A stretch of DNA of 64,000 nt, taken from the NCBI RefSeq assembly GCF_000622085.1, contig NZ_JHWL01000010.1:1-64000 (forward strand). Reading direction: 5' to 3'. Below are positions 17,026 to 26,927 of this stretch, piece by piece. The notes below the pieces were generated by a model. It was given only the letters and a program-made list of their open reading frames with translations, was not told where the DNA came from and searched no databases. The position numbers were made by a program, and so were the translations under genes. The first letter of the stretch is position 1. Every line of letters begins with the position of its first letter. The DNA comes from Butyrivibrio proteoclasticus P6B7 (GTDB lineage: Bacteria > Bacillota > Clostridia > Lachnospirales > Lachnospiraceae).

Positions 17026-18426
17026 TTAGTAAGCATTTTTGTTAACGAAGCCGTAGCGCAGTGTTCCCAGGATAATCTTGATGTCAAATCCCATGGTCCA
17101 GTTCTCAATATAATAAATGTCATAATCGATTCTTTTCCTGATGGAAGTATCGCCACGATATCCATTTATCTGCGCCCAACCGGTAAGTCCCGGTCTAACC
17201 TGGTGCTTAACCATATATCTAGGAATCTGCTCTTTAAACTTAGCCACAAACTGAGGTCTCTCAGGACGTGGTCCCACAAGACTCATCTGGCCAAACAAAA
17301 TATTAAAGAACTGAGGCATCTCATCGATACTGGTCTTTCTAAGGAATGCTCCAAAGTTGGTAACTCGTGGATCTCCCTTGGTGGTCCAGCCCTTCTTTTC
17401 CTCAGATTCTGTCTGAACTCTCATGGTCCTGAACTTGTACATCATGAATGGCTCGCCGTTAAGACCGATTCTCTCCTGCTTGTAGATGATAGGTCCTTTG
17501 CTGGACATCTTGGTACCTATTGCCGCGAACAGCATAGCTGGTGAGAAAAGAACTATAGCAATCAGTGAGCCTATGATATCCACTACTCTCTTAGCCATCT
17601 TGTTAAAAGAGTTAGAAAGTGGAACATATCTGATATTGATAACAGGAAGTCCCTGAACATCCTCAGTGTACGGATTACTTGGGAAAAGAGATGAATAATC
17701 CGGGATAAACTTGGTGTGAACACCGGACTTCTCGCAAAGAGAAACCAGCTCTTCCAGTCTGTCGTAGTCATCCAGAGGAAGGGTAATTGTTATCTCATCG
17801 TAGTTACTGTGCTGAAGATGGTATGGAAGCTGAGAAATCTCCCCCACAACCTTGATTCCGTGATAGCTTGTGCCAATAGGAACCATATCATCAAGAACGC
17901 CTGCGATCTCATATCCCCAGGAAGGGTTCTCTAAAATCCTGTCCACATAAGCCTCTGCAGCCCTTGAATAGCCAACAAGAAGAATATGCTTGATGTTGTA
18001 GCCCTTGCGCCTTATAAAACGCAGGAACTTACGAAGGATCACTCTTGCAATTGTTGTAAATGTAATATTCAGGAAGAAGAAGATGAAGGCCATCTTACGG
18101 GAGAAGTCATCCTGGTGCAGCAACTGCAAAGTCACGAAATACAGCACCAGACCTACAATGTTGGCCTTAACAATGTTGACAAACTCATCCCAAAGACGAA
18201 GTGCCCTTCTGGAAGTGTAAAGCTGCATAAAGAAATACAGCAGAACATAAGCAGGCACAATGAAATAAAGAGTACTAAAATAAACTTCCATTGGCAAATG
18301 CGGTGTATTGCTTGCCAGGAAGGATTCAAACTTGATGTAGTAGGACAACATATAAGAACCGGCTACGATAAGCCCGTCCGAGATCACATGCGCCCTGTTT
18401 AAATGTTTCTGGTTATCCTTGATCAT
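17026..18426 (-). CDS. Undecaprenyl-phosphate sugar phosphotransferase (polyprenyl glycosylphosphotransferase)
   Basis: A 466-residue initiating enzyme that transfers a sugar-1-phosphate from a UDP-sugar to undecaprenyl phosphate. Four or five N-terminal helices precede a CoA-binding-like cytosolic domain (ILLVGYSRAAEAYVDRI) near the middle. The C-terminal catalytic domain holds MYKFRTMR, KTSIDEMPQFFNILFGQMS, VGPRPERP and RPGLTGWAQI, typical of the WbaP/CpsE/WsaP class. The start at 18426 shares one base with the upstream GT2 stop (TAATG); GGAG lies 8 nt upstream. The first sugar may be galactose or glucose. Confidence 0.94.
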   Translation of the reverse strand: MIKDNQKHLNRAHVISDGLIVAGSYMLSYYIKFESFLASNTPHLPMEVYFSTLYFIVPAYVLLYFFMQLYTSRRALRLWDEFVNIVKANIVGLVLYFVTLQLLHQDDFSRKMAFIFFFLNITFTTIARVILRKFLRFIRRKGYNIKHILLVGYSRAAEAYVDRILENPSWGYEIAGVLDDMVPIGTSYHGIKVVGEISQLPYHLQHSNYDEITITLPLDDYDRLEELVSLCEKSGVHTKFIPDYSSLFPSNPYTEDVQGLPVINIRYVPLSNSFNKMAKRVVDIIGSLIAIVLFSPAMLFAAIGTKMSSKGPIIYKQERIGLNGEPFMMYKFRTMRVQTESEEKKGWTTKGDPRVTNFGAFLRKTSIDEMPQFFNILFGQMSLVGPRPERPQFVAKFKEQIPRYMVKHQVRPGLTGWAQINGYRGDTSIRKRIDYDIYYIENWTMGFDIKIILGTLRYGFVNKNAY

Positions 18427-19391
18427 TAAACGACTCCGACCCTTCTTGCGCAGTTGATCCAAAGCTCAAGCTGAAGCTTCAAACTGTTAAGTAGCTGCCT
18501 GCGCCCAAAGGGAACTCTTTTATCAGAGTTCTTATGTATTTTGGAAAAGCCCTTAAGAAGTCCCTTAACATGAGCCTTTCCCAGCCCCTTACTTGAATAA
18601 AAGGCATGCTTAATGATTATCCCCAGCAATATCAGCGGTAAATTCAGGATAAGCTGATAAATGGGCATAACCTTGTATATTAAGTATAAATTATTAGCAG
18701 CAGTTAGTTCAACCTTAAACTCATTGTGTCTTGAGCCGGAACTTGCGCTTCCCACGTGGTACACAATGGATGAAGGCTCGCAAACGTTGATATATCCGTA
18801 GAGTCTGGCCCTGTATCCCACATCAACATCCTCAAGATAGCAGAAATGGGCATCATCAAAATAGCCAATCTCCTCAAACACAGCCTTTCTGTACATAGCT
18901 GCCCCTGCACAGGCGCTGGTTACCGCCTCTCTGTGGGAATAATACTTGTTATCCTTATCTCTTCCAGGAGAAAAAGCCCATCCCAAGGCGCAGTAAAGAT
19001 CCCCGCTGTCATCGATGTTGTGGGGCTCCTTAACCTGAAGCATCTTAGCCTGGGCACTAAAGAGCATCTTCTTGCTGTTCATGGCCTTATAAAGGGCCTC
19101 AATAGCTCTTTCATCGCAAATGGTGTCATTGTTTAAAAGAAATACAAACTCGCCGGAACTGGCCTTGATTCCTTCATTTACAGCATGGGCAAAGCCTGTG
19201 TTTTCATGTAGATCCATGACCTGCACCTCTTCATAGTTCTTTTTAACAAAAGAGATACTGTCATCCGAGGAACCATTGTCCACCATTATTATGTCAAAGT
19301 CCTTAAACGTCTGCTTTCTAAGACTCTTAAGGCAGTCGTTCAAAAATACTTTTCCGTTGTAATTAGGTATAACTACTGTAACCTTTGCCAT
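18426..19391 (-). CDS. Glycosyltransferase family 2
   Basis: A 321-residue GT-A enzyme with VTVVIPNYNGKVFL, VDNGSSDDS, LLNNDTICD (metal site) and the acceptor motif CYLEDVDVGYRARL. The C-terminal third has a hydrophobic helix pair (MPIYQLILNLPLILLGIIIK) suggesting membrane association. It is similar in form to rhamnosyltransferases of wall or S-layer glycan clusters. It lies 2 bp after the next GT2 and overlaps the initiating transferase by one base, so the three are co-translated. Confidence 0.87.
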   Translation of the reverse strand: MAKVTVVIPNYNGKVFLNDCLKSLRKQTFKDFDIIMVDNGSSDDSISFVKKNYEEVQVMDLHENTGFAHAVNEGIKASSGEFVFLLNNDTICDERAIEALYKAMNSKKMLFSAQAKMLQVKEPHNIDDSGDLYCALGWAFSPGRDKDNKYYSHREAVTSACAGAAMYRKAVFEEIGYFDDAHFCYLEDVDVGYRARLYGYINVCEPSSIVYHVGSASSGSRHNEFKVELTAANNLYLIYKVMPIYQLILNLPLILLGIIIKHAFYSSKGLGKAHVKGLLKGFSKIHKNSDKRVPFGRRQLLNSLKLQLELWINCARRVGVV

Positions 19392-19393
19392 AT

Positions 19394-20797
19394 TTAAATC
19401 CTTTTAATCACCTTAGGATCCCAAATAGCGCGGCATCCACGTTTAGACAGCTCTTTTCCCAGCTTAAGGTTCATGTTCATGATCTCGTCCTGGCTGGCGC
19501 CAAAGAACCTCTCATCGGCCATTTCGCCCTCTCTGTTAAAGGTATCCTCATAAGGAATTCCGGTAACCTGCTCGTAGACCTCCCAGAAATCCTGACGCAG
19601 AGACAGGCATCTCACATCCACAGTATAGCAGTTCTGCATAAGAACCGCACGGTGCTGAAGTCCGCCGCTATAGCCAAGAGGAATTCCCTTATAAAGAGCT
19701 GTTCCGTCCTTCTGGTAAATTCCGCCAGCGACACGGCCTCTTTTACTGACCAGCTTGCCGCCAACGCAGGCCACATCCTTTCTCTGGGAAAAGATATCAC
19801 CCTGATAATCCACTCTGTAATAGCCAAGGTGCATAAGTGGTGTAACCTTAGCCTCGATGCCATTGTCCTTAAGAATGTCTATTATGGCGTTTCTGCCGGA
19901 TTCATAGGCATAGGACTTGCTGGCAGGATTGGCTGCCGTTGAGCCCTTGTGGCATCTCCAGTGATAGAGAACCTTGCCCACGTGCTCGATCTGATTAGCT
20001 GCCATTGGCATTGATAAAGTGGCTTCGCAGCAGACTCTAAGGAAAAGATCATAATCCTGGGCCCCATCGTATCTGGAGCGGAGCTTAAGACGCTTTAAGA
20101 TATCAGACCTAATCACTGTGAAATGGCAGATATAGTTATTGGATAAAAGATAATCCATATTAAAGGCAGGCTTTGCGTGATGTTCGTAGCAGTTATCAAG
20201 GGAGTCCTCAAACTTATCCTCATCGGAGTAGATAAGCCTTATTGGGCAGCTACTGTACTGGGACAGTTTATTCTGCTTCATGCTCTTACGGATGACTCTG
20301 GACATTTCATAGAGAGCATCAGGAGCAAGAACATCGTCGTGGTCCAAAAGACCTATGTAATCGCCTGTTGCTTTTTTGATACCCTTGTTGGTATTCTCGG
20401 CGATTCCTTCATTGGAGCCAAGGTGGTAGTAGGCAATTCTTGGATCCTTAGCCGCATACTCTTTTACCGTATCAGAAGGCTCTGGGGAGGCGTCAGCGAT
20501 CACCAGCTCAAAGTTACCGTAGGTCTGGTTAAGGACAGACTCGATCATCTCCTTTAGATACTTTTCCGGAGTATTAAAAAGAGGAACTACAATGCTAAAT
20601 CTAACACAGTTCCCCGCCTCTGCAAGGAGCTTGTACTCTACTCTCTGCTCCTTGAGCGCCTCCTCTGATGGAGGCATATATTTATATTTGTCTCTGAATT
20701 TAAGTGAAAGTCTTTCAAGGGCAGCAAAAAATGCGGCCTTAGCACCATTGCGTTTCGCATATGCTATTGTTTTGTTAGCCGCATTTCTTATTCCCAT
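19394..20797 (-). CDS. Glycosyltransferase family 2 with N-terminal helical extension
   Basis: 467 residues. A basic helical leader (about 1-65) is followed by a GT-A domain: FSIVVPLFNTPEKYLKEMI, VIADASPEP, LGSNEGIAENTNKGI, YIGLLDHDDVLA (DxD-type) and AQDYDLFLRV. The following 170 residues lack the second catalytic core found in larger relatives but retain VACVGGKLVSKRGRVAGG and EMADERFF segments, so this looks like a two-domain GT2 in which the second domain is reduced. The leader and core strongly resemble those of the 685-residue protein at 22689-24746. Confidence 0.85.
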   Translation of the reverse strand: MGIRNAANKTIAYAKRNGAKAAFFAALERLSLKFRDKYKYMPPSEEALKEQRVEYKLLAEAGNCVRFSIVVPLFNTPEKYLKEMIESVLNQTYGNFELVIADASPEPSDTVKEYAAKDPRIAYYHLGSNEGIAENTNKGIKKATGDYIGLLDHDDVLAPDALYEMSRVIRKSMKQNKLSQYSSCPIRLIYSDEDKFEDSLDNCYEHHAKPAFNMDYLLSNNYICHFTVIRSDILKRLKLRSRYDGAQDYDLFLRVCCEATLSMPMAANQIEHVGKVLYHWRCHKGSTAANPASKSYAYESGRNAIIDILKDNGIEAKVTPLMHLGYYRVDYQGDIFSQRKDVACVGGKLVSKRGRVAGGIYQKDGTALYKGIPLGYSGGLQHRAVLMQNCYTVDVRCLSLRQDFWEVYEQVTGIPYEDTFNREGEMADERFFGASQDEIMNMNLKLGKELSKRGCRAIWDPKVIKRI

Positions 20798-20836
20798 TGT
20801 TAACCTACCAGTTATTTTTTATTTTTTCATAATGAA

Positions 20837-20864
20837 GTTCTGCTCTCGCTTCGCTCGCCAGAAC
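20837..20864. repeat. Intergenic hairpin with GCGAAGC loop
   Basis: On the minus strand GTTCTG/CAGAAC closes a purine-rich internal region and a GCGAAGC mini-loop, between the mutase stop and the next GT2 start. No T-run follows, so it is not a standard terminator. A similar GCGAAGC hairpin lies at 54442-54475. Confidence 0.5.
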
Positions 20865-20904
20865 AAAGTTCGATCACGGAAATTAAAAATTTCCTATCTC
20901 ACTT

Positions 20905-22644
20905 TTATCCGATTACCTTCTTTACTGCATCAGTTAATTCATTCTGAAGCTTATCAGCATCTGCAAGATTCTTACCCTTTACGCCCATGTAGAACTTGAT
21001 CTTAGGCTCTGTACCTGAAGGTCTTGCACAGCACCAAGCATCATCGTTAAGTGCAAAGTAAAGAACGTTAGACTCAGGAAGTCCTGTCTCGCCTTCCTTG
21101 CCTGTAGCCATATCAAGAGTCTTGCCAGTCTTGTAGTCTCTGAACTGCTCAACTGTCCACTGACCAAACTCCTTAGGAGGATTGCTACGAAGTCTCTCCA
21201 TGAGAGCCTTGATCTCCTCAGCACCCTCTTTACCCTTCATGGTAATTGAGTACTGACCCTCCTTGTAATAGCCGTATTTATTGTACATGTCGATCATTGC
21301 ATCCCAAACGCTCTTACCCTGCTTCTTGTAGAAGGCAGCAAGTTCACAGAGCATCATAACTGCAACAACGGCATCCTTATCTCTTGCATGGGTTCCAGCA
21401 AGGCATCCATAGGACTCCTCAAGACCGAATACATAGTTATGGGACTGACCATTCTCCTCGTAGATCTTGATCTGCTCACCGATGTACTTAAAGCCTGTGA
21501 GAACTTCCTTGTAGTAAAGGCCATAGCTCTCAGCAACTGCCTTAGCCATGTTTGTTGTAACAATAGTTGTTACGAATGCTGGATTAACAGGCATTGTACC
21601 TGTAGCCTGTCTCTCTCTAAGAATATACTCTCCAATGAGCATACCGGACATGTTACCGGTAAATGCTACATATTCGCCAGTCTTTGTGTCTTTTGCATAG
21701 ATTCCAAGACGGTCTGCATCTGGGTCAGTTGCAAGAACGATATCCGCATCCTTCTCCTTGGCAAGCTTAAGAGCAAGCTCGAAAGCCTTAGGATCCTCTG
21801 GGTTAGGATAATCCAAAGTTGTGAAGTCAGGATCTGGAAGCTCCTGCTCTGGAACTACAAATACATTCTTAAAGCCAAGCTCCTTAAGAACTCGTCTTAC
21901 AGGAAGGTTACCTGTACCGTGAAATGGTGAATATACGATAGTGAACTTATCAGCCATCTCGTCGATAACATCCTTATGGATGATCTGCTTCTTAAGCTCA
22001 ACCATGTACTTATCGTCAATCTCTGTGCCAAATGGAACGTAAAGGCCCTGAGCCACTGCGTCCTCTTTGGACATAGTCTTAACATCGTGATAATCAGTGA
22101 TAGCAACAACTTCTTCGATGATACCTGTGTCATGAGGAGGTGTTACCTGTGCTCCATCCTGCCAGTATACCTTGTAACCGTTGTACTCTGGTGGATTGTG
22201 AGATGCAGTAACCATAACACCGGCGATACATCCAAACTCTCTAAGTGCAAATGAAAGCTCAGGTGTAGGACGAAGAATGTCACTTACATAAGCCTTGATT
22301 CCGTTAGCTGCAAGACAAAGAGCTGTCTCGTCAGCAAACTCAGGTGAGAAACGTCTGCAATCAAAAGAAATAGCTACGCCCTTCTTAGCTGCGTCTGGTC
22401 CACCATGCTTTTTAATATAGTTAGCAAGGCCCTGTGTAGCCTTACGTACTGTGTACTTGTTCATTCTGTTGGTACCAGCTCCGATAACACCACGAAGTCC
22501 GCCTGTACCAAACTCAAGCTCTCTATAAAATCTATCCTCTACCTCTGCCTCATCATTTCTGATGGAAAGAAGCTCGTTCTTAGTCTCCTCATCAAAGTAA
22601 GAATCATTAAGCCAATATTCAAACTGTTTTGTAGCCTCACTCAT
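20905..22644 (-). CDS. pgcA: Alpha-phosphohexomutase (phosphoglucomutase/phosphomannomutase)
   Basis: 579 residues, matching Bacillus-type PgcA. It has the phosphoserine loop MVTASHNPPEYNGYKVYW, the metal-binding DPDADRLG, the sugar-binding GLEESYG and the phosphate-binding ARPSGTEPKIKFYMG. It interconverts glucose-6-phosphate and glucose-1-phosphate, feeding RfbA (dTDP-glucose) in this same cluster. Symbol given by similarity; it could also act on mannose phosphates. It has its own leader with AAGGAGG before the ATG. Confidence 0.92.
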   Translation of the reverse strand: MSEATKQFEYWLNDSYFDEETKNELLSIRNDEAEVEDRFYRELEFGTGGLRGVIGAGTNRMNKYTVRKATQGLANYIKKHGGPDAAKKGVAISFDCRRFSPEFADETALCLAANGIKAYVSDILRPTPELSFALREFGCIAGVMVTASHNPPEYNGYKVYWQDGAQVTPPHDTGIIEEVVAITDYHDVKTMSKEDAVAQGLYVPFGTEIDDKYMVELKKQIIHKDVIDEMADKFTIVYSPFHGTGNLPVRRVLKELGFKNVFVVPEQELPDPDFTTLDYPNPEDPKAFELALKLAKEKDADIVLATDPDADRLGIYAKDTKTGEYVAFTGNMSGMLIGEYILRERQATGTMPVNPAFVTTIVTTNMAKAVAESYGLYYKEVLTGFKYIGEQIKIYEENGQSHNYVFGLEESYGCLAGTHARDKDAVVAVMMLCELAAFYKKQGKSVWDAMIDMYNKYGYYKEGQYSITMKGKEGAEEIKALMERLRSNPPKEFGQWTVEQFRDYKTGKTLDMATGKEGETGLPESNVLYFALNDDAWCCARPSGTEPKIKFYMGVKGKNLADADKLQNELTDAVKKVIG

Positions 22645-22688
22645 CTTTTTATCCTCCTTGTTGTTTCGATTATATCATAATTAACGCA

Positions 22689-24746
22689 TTACTGCGTCCT
22701 TAGGCTTGAGTAACCCTCCACATTTAAGCTAAAGTCGCTTCTATCAAGAGAGAAGTTAGGATTGTAGTAAGGATCTCCCTTATCCAGCACCTCTTTCCAC
22801 TTAGTTCTGAAGTGCTCGGACTCTCCCTCGTATCTCTTGGCATTCTCCCCCTCAAGATCGAGACCTCTTGAAAGAGACTCGTAGTGATAGAGCTCTGCAA
22901 ATGGTGTAAATACGTTGAGATAGTTCTTTTCCCTGAGCTTAAGGCAGAAGTCCACGTCGTTAAGACTTACCTGGAAGGACTCATCAAAACCGCCCACCTC
23001 ATCGTACTTAGCTCGGCTCACCATGAGGCAAGCACCTGTAACAGCGCTGACATCCTGGGCATAGCAAAGTCTTCCCATGTAGCCAAGGTTCATTCCGGCC
23101 TGGCCATAGTGGGAATGTCCTGCAGTTCTGTGAGCTCCAAGCTTGAGAACCACGCCTGCGTGCTGGATCTTGCGGTCTGGGAAGTAGAGCTTGCCACCAA
23201 CGGCGCCCACATCCTTACGCTGAGCATACATCAGAAGCTCCTCGATCCAGTTAACGGTAATAACCTCTGTATCATTGTTCAAAAGAACTATGTAATCTCC
23301 GGTAGACTGCTTAACACCGTAGTTTACTACTGCTGAATAGTTAAAGGCTGGCTTGGAGCCGTCAGCATTAAGGTGCTGGCCGTTCTCATAATAGTCCACA
23401 ACCTTAACGATATCCTTAAGTGGACCGGTCCTGAGCTCATCGTAATAAGCCTTAACTCCGGTACCTGTGCTGCCATTTTCAACCACGATGATCTCGTAGT
23501 TGTCATAGACAGACTTCTCAAATATAGATGTAATGCACCTTTTAAGGTCTTCCTCGTGCTCACAGCTAGGGATCACGATGGAAACCTTAGGATTACCCTC
23601 CACCTCATAGGTGATCTTGAAGATAGTCTCAAAGGCCCTTGTACTTGTGATCTTGAAGTGCTCATAGCCGTGACGACGCAGATGGTCTGCCACAGCACCC
23701 TTTGCCGCATCAATGGCATAAGGCTTAGCACTGATATCAGATGCCACAGAACCCGCATGGCTTCTCCAATAATAAAGAAGCTTAGGTATGTGGACGATGT
23801 GCTTAGCTTCATCGGTAAGCCTTAAGATCATGTCGTGGTCCTGGCTTCCGTCAAACTTAGTTCTGAAGAGCTCTGTGCCCTCCAAAAGATCTCTTTTAAA
23901 TACACTGAAATGACAGATATAGTTATTAGCACGAAGATTATCAATTGCATAATCCGGCTTAAAGTGCATGGTTATCATCTTGTTGATGTCGTCGCCCTTG
24001 AAGGTGGTCTCATCACAGTAGATGTAATCTGCATTCTCCTCGTTGATGGCCTTTACATACCAGTAAAGAGCCTCTGGATGAAGAATATCATCGTGGTCAA
24101 AAAGACCTATATAAGTACCCTCAGCCATTTCAAGGCAGTGGTTGGTGTTGCCTGCGATTCCCTCGTTCTTTTCAAGCTTCTGATAGGAAATCTTGCAGCT
24201 TCCATCTGCTCTCAAAGCCCTTTGGTCAGCTGATAGCTCTTTTACAATAGCTGAAACTGTGCCTACGTGCTGATCATCTGAACCGTCAGCAAGGCAAAGC
24301 TGCCAGTTGCCGTAGGTCTGATCAAGAACAGATCCGATCATGTCGCGAAGGAACTTCTCTGGTGTGTTGTAAAGTGGCACCAGGATTGAAACAAGGACCA
24401 TGTTGTCAAACACAGTCTCCTGCTGAGCCTTACGTGTAGCCTCGTCAGGGAAGCTCTCTGTACCGTAGTGGGTCATGGCCTTCTTCTCAATCTGCTTGTA
24501 CTTGATCTTGGCGATGACACCCTTAAGGGAGCCCTGATTCCTTATTCTGTCTCGTTGTCTAATAACAAAGTGCATACTCTTCCTAAAGGGAGTGGATGCC
24601 TTCCAGATAGGATTGTTCTTGATCCTGTTAAGCTTGAACTCAAGCTCCTGGTTCTTATTCTCAAGCACCGCTACCTTCTCAGCAAGATCAGCTGTCTTAA
24701 GCTTTTCTCTTTCGTATGCTGCTTTATAATCTTTCTCTTCTGCCAT
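22689..24746 (-). CDS. Two-domain glycosyltransferase family 2
   Basis: 685 residues. A coiled coil at about 5-45 (TADLAEKVAVLENKNQELE) is followed by a first GT-A domain at about 115-375 (VSILVPLYNTPEKFL, LFDHDDILHP, SQDHDMIL) and a second at about 400-650 (VSIVIPSCEHEEDL, VVENGSTGTG, LLNNDTEV, SLNDVDFCLKL). Both keep DxD-like residues, so it may add two different linkages, as in rhamnan polymerases with tandem GT2 domains. Cytosolic. The coiled coil could tether it to a partner. The gap to the downstream mutase gene is 44 bp. Confidence 0.9.
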   Translation of the reverse strand: MAEEKDYKAAYEREKLKTADLAEKVAVLENKNQELEFKLNRIKNNPIWKASTPFRKSMHFVIRQRDRIRNQGSLKGVIAKIKYKQIEKKAMTHYGTESFPDEATRKAQQETVFDNMVLVSILVPLYNTPEKFLRDMIGSVLDQTYGNWQLCLADGSDDQHVGTVSAIVKELSADQRALRADGSCKISYQKLEKNEGIAGNTNHCLEMAEGTYIGLFDHDDILHPEALYWYVKAINEENADYIYCDETTFKGDDINKMITMHFKPDYAIDNLRANNYICHFSVFKRDLLEGTELFRTKFDGSQDHDMILRLTDEAKHIVHIPKLLYYWRSHAGSVASDISAKPYAIDAAKGAVADHLRRHGYEHFKITSTRAFETIFKITYEVEGNPKVSIVIPSCEHEEDLKRCITSIFEKSVYDNYEIIVVENGSTGTGVKAYYDELRTGPLKDIVKVVDYYENGQHLNADGSKPAFNYSAVVNYGVKQSTGDYIVLLNNDTEVITVNWIEELLMYAQRKDVGAVGGKLYFPDRKIQHAGVVLKLGAHRTAGHSHYGQAGMNLGYMGRLCYAQDVSAVTGACLMVSRAKYDEVGGFDESFQVSLNDVDFCLKLREKNYLNVFTPFAELYHYESLSRGLDLEGENAKRYEGESEHFRTKWKEVLDKGDPYYNPNFSLDRSDFSLNVEGYSSLRTQ

Positions 24747-24803
24747 TACTATTTCCTAACTACTAATTCTACTTATTATTCTTAAGGCCTGTTCAAGCCC
24801 GCA

Positions 24804-26915
24804 TCAGTGCACATTTAAAATGTTAGGCACCCAGTTAACGAGCTTAAGCCTGCTTGTCTTGTCTATAGCCATCATTCCGATCTGGTAATAACCAGGTGTC
24901 AGAACGCCCTTTCTAATTTTAACCTTATAACCTGTAAGGTCAACATTAACCTGATCCTGAAGTCTTACTCTGATGTCAGGCCTGTACCAGGTGTAGATTG
25001 GGAAGCTGTAAACCCTTGGCCCAGCCGGACCTGCTCCGTCCTGATATCTCTCAACCAGCCTAAGGAGCAATCTCTTTTCAAAGAGAGCATTATCGGATCC
25101 GATTACGAAACTATAGCCCTTAAGGTAATAGCCCTCTTCGTTACCCTCTGCGTTGACGCCATAGAGCCAGTTATCCAGAGTTCCATTGTACTCACAGCCA
25201 ACTCTCAGGCACTGATCCTCTCTTATGCCCTTTAAGCCCTTCTCATGGATAGTGGCCTTAGCATAAGGAATGTCCTCAACTGCAGTGTAGTCCTCTCTTG
25301 GGATGATGGCCGCAATGGTCTCATCCTCTGTAAGATGTGGACTGTAGAAAGGATCCACGTTGTACAGATGAGCATGTCTCTTCATAAGGGTATCGCCCTC
25401 TCTGCCAAGCCTTTCAAGCTTCTTGGGATCCATATTATCAAGGCCTCTTGAAAGAGACTCGTGATGTTTAAGTGAAACGTGGTTACAGCATACGTTGTAA
25501 TAGCCCTTCTCGTGGATGCTGTAGCAGAAATCCACATCATTAAAGGCAACCTTCAGAATCTCCGGGAAGCCCCCAACGCTGGCAAACTTAGCGCGGCTGA
25601 TCATCATGCAGGCTGCTGTAACGCCGATGAAATTGTGAATACCTCTGTTGTAGCCAAAGTAGTGGTTCTTGTTGTCGTGCATCTTCTGAAGCTTGTGCAC
25701 AGGGCCTCTTCTAACATTGGCAATTCCGCAGTGCTGGATCAGGTCGGTATCAGGATAGATGAGCTTAGCTCCAACGCAGCCCACATGCTTAAGCTGGGCC
25801 TGAGCCACCATCTCACGTAGCCATCCTTCCTTAGTAGCCTCAATATCATCATTGAGGAAAAGAAGGTACTCACCAAGGGAATTCTTGGCACCCTTGTTGC
25901 ACATCTCTGAGAAATTAAACTCAGAGAGCTTGTATAAATACTGAATCTTGGTAAGACCGTTCTTCTTAGGGATCTTACCAATGAAAACGCCGTATCTTAC
26001 GCGGTTCTTGGCATCACTACCATTATCAAGCACCACGATATCGTAGGTGATGTTAGGCTCTCCACCGGTGGTCTCCACGATGGACTCAAGGCACTGCCTT
26101 AAGACCTCAGGATGATCCTTGGATGGAATAATGATGCTGACAGTTGTTGGCTTAAGCAGCATATGTCTTGAAGGATGGAAGTTTCTTCCGTAGAACACGT
26201 CCTGCTCAGCATTTCTATGATAGAGAATCTCACGGATGTGACCAATTGGGAATTCCAGACCAGTTCTTTTTGCAAAGGCGTGCTCATGAATAGCAAGCAT
26301 GCAAAAGAGGACATCTGCTGAAAGAAGTGATGCCTCAAGTCCTACCTGTTCTGGGGAATTCTTCTTATTTGCCGTTCCGCCGAGCATTCTTACTGCGCTG
26401 TCATACTCCGGTGATGAAGCATGGAAGGTAGCTGCTCTGCAGGCAAAAAAGCTGCCTATATAAAAGGCGTTCAGATATGAATCCGGAGACCAGTCCGGCT
26501 TAAAGTATGGATGGATGTACTTGCCACCCTTTCCAATCTCGTCCTCGTCTCCATATACCACATTATGCTCAGGATGAGCAATGAAATACTGTTTGATAAC
26601 TTCCGGAGCTCTCTTTGTAAGCTTACCCTTAGGACTTACAAAAATATAAACCACATTCTCGTCGTTCTTGGCGTCAGTGATGTCCCAGACCTTACCGTAA
26701 GGAACCACCTTAACAGTAGGTTCTGGAAGCTTGTGTGGGACAACCTCTCCGGTGTCTGTTGTCTCATACTTAACAGGAGCCTCAGCCATAAGTACTGGCT
26801 GCTTCTCCACGCCATGCTGCCACTTGTCATAGGCAGAAGACTTAGCCTTCACAGTCTTGTTATATTTAGTTGTTCTCGTACTTGTAAGGACTGTTTTAAC
26901 AAAGCTCTTCAGCAT
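24804..26915 (-). CDS. Large glycosyltransferase family 2 with degenerate first domain and beta-rich tail
   Basis: 703 residues. The first region (about 70-255) resembles a GT2 second half only (VVYGDEDEIG, PYFKPDWSPDSYL) and lacks a classic DxD site, so it is probably not catalytic. A complete GT-A domain follows at about 265-520 (VSIIIPSKDHPEVL, VVLDNGSD, LLFLNDDIEA, VAFNDVDFCYSI). The last 130 residues are a beta-rich domain (TGYKVKIRKGVLTPGYYQIG) that might bind glycan. Adjacent to the methyltransferase-kinase gene (12 bp), it is likely a chain-elongating enzyme. The substrate is inferred only from context. Confidence 0.87.
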   Translation of the reverse strand: MLKSFVKTVLTSTRTTKYNKTVKAKSSAYDKWQHGVEKQPVLMAEAPVKYETTDTGEVVPHKLPEPTVKVVPYGKVWDITDAKNDENVVYIFVSPKGKLTKRAPEVIKQYFIAHPEHNVVYGDEDEIGKGGKYIHPYFKPDWSPDSYLNAFYIGSFFACRAATFHASSPEYDSAVRMLGGTANKKNSPEQVGLEASLLSADVLFCMLAIHEHAFAKRTGLEFPIGHIREILYHRNAEQDVFYGRNFHPSRHMLLKPTTVSIIIPSKDHPEVLRQCLESIVETTGGEPNITYDIVVLDNGSDAKNRVRYGVFIGKIPKKNGLTKIQYLYKLSEFNFSEMCNKGAKNSLGEYLLFLNDDIEATKEGWLREMVAQAQLKHVGCVGAKLIYPDTDLIQHCGIANVRRGPVHKLQKMHDNKNHYFGYNRGIHNFIGVTAACMMISRAKFASVGGFPEILKVAFNDVDFCYSIHEKGYYNVCCNHVSLKHHESLSRGLDNMDPKKLERLGREGDTLMKRHAHLYNVDPFYSPHLTEDETIAAIIPREDYTAVEDIPYAKATIHEKGLKGIREDQCLRVGCEYNGTLDNWLYGVNAEGNEEGYYLKGYSFVIGSDNALFEKRLLLRLVERYQDGAGPAGPRVYSFPIYTWYRPDIRVRLQDQVNVDLTGYKVKIRKGVLTPGYYQIGMMAIDKTSRLKLVNWVPNILNVH

Positions 26916-26927
26916 ATAACCCCCGGA

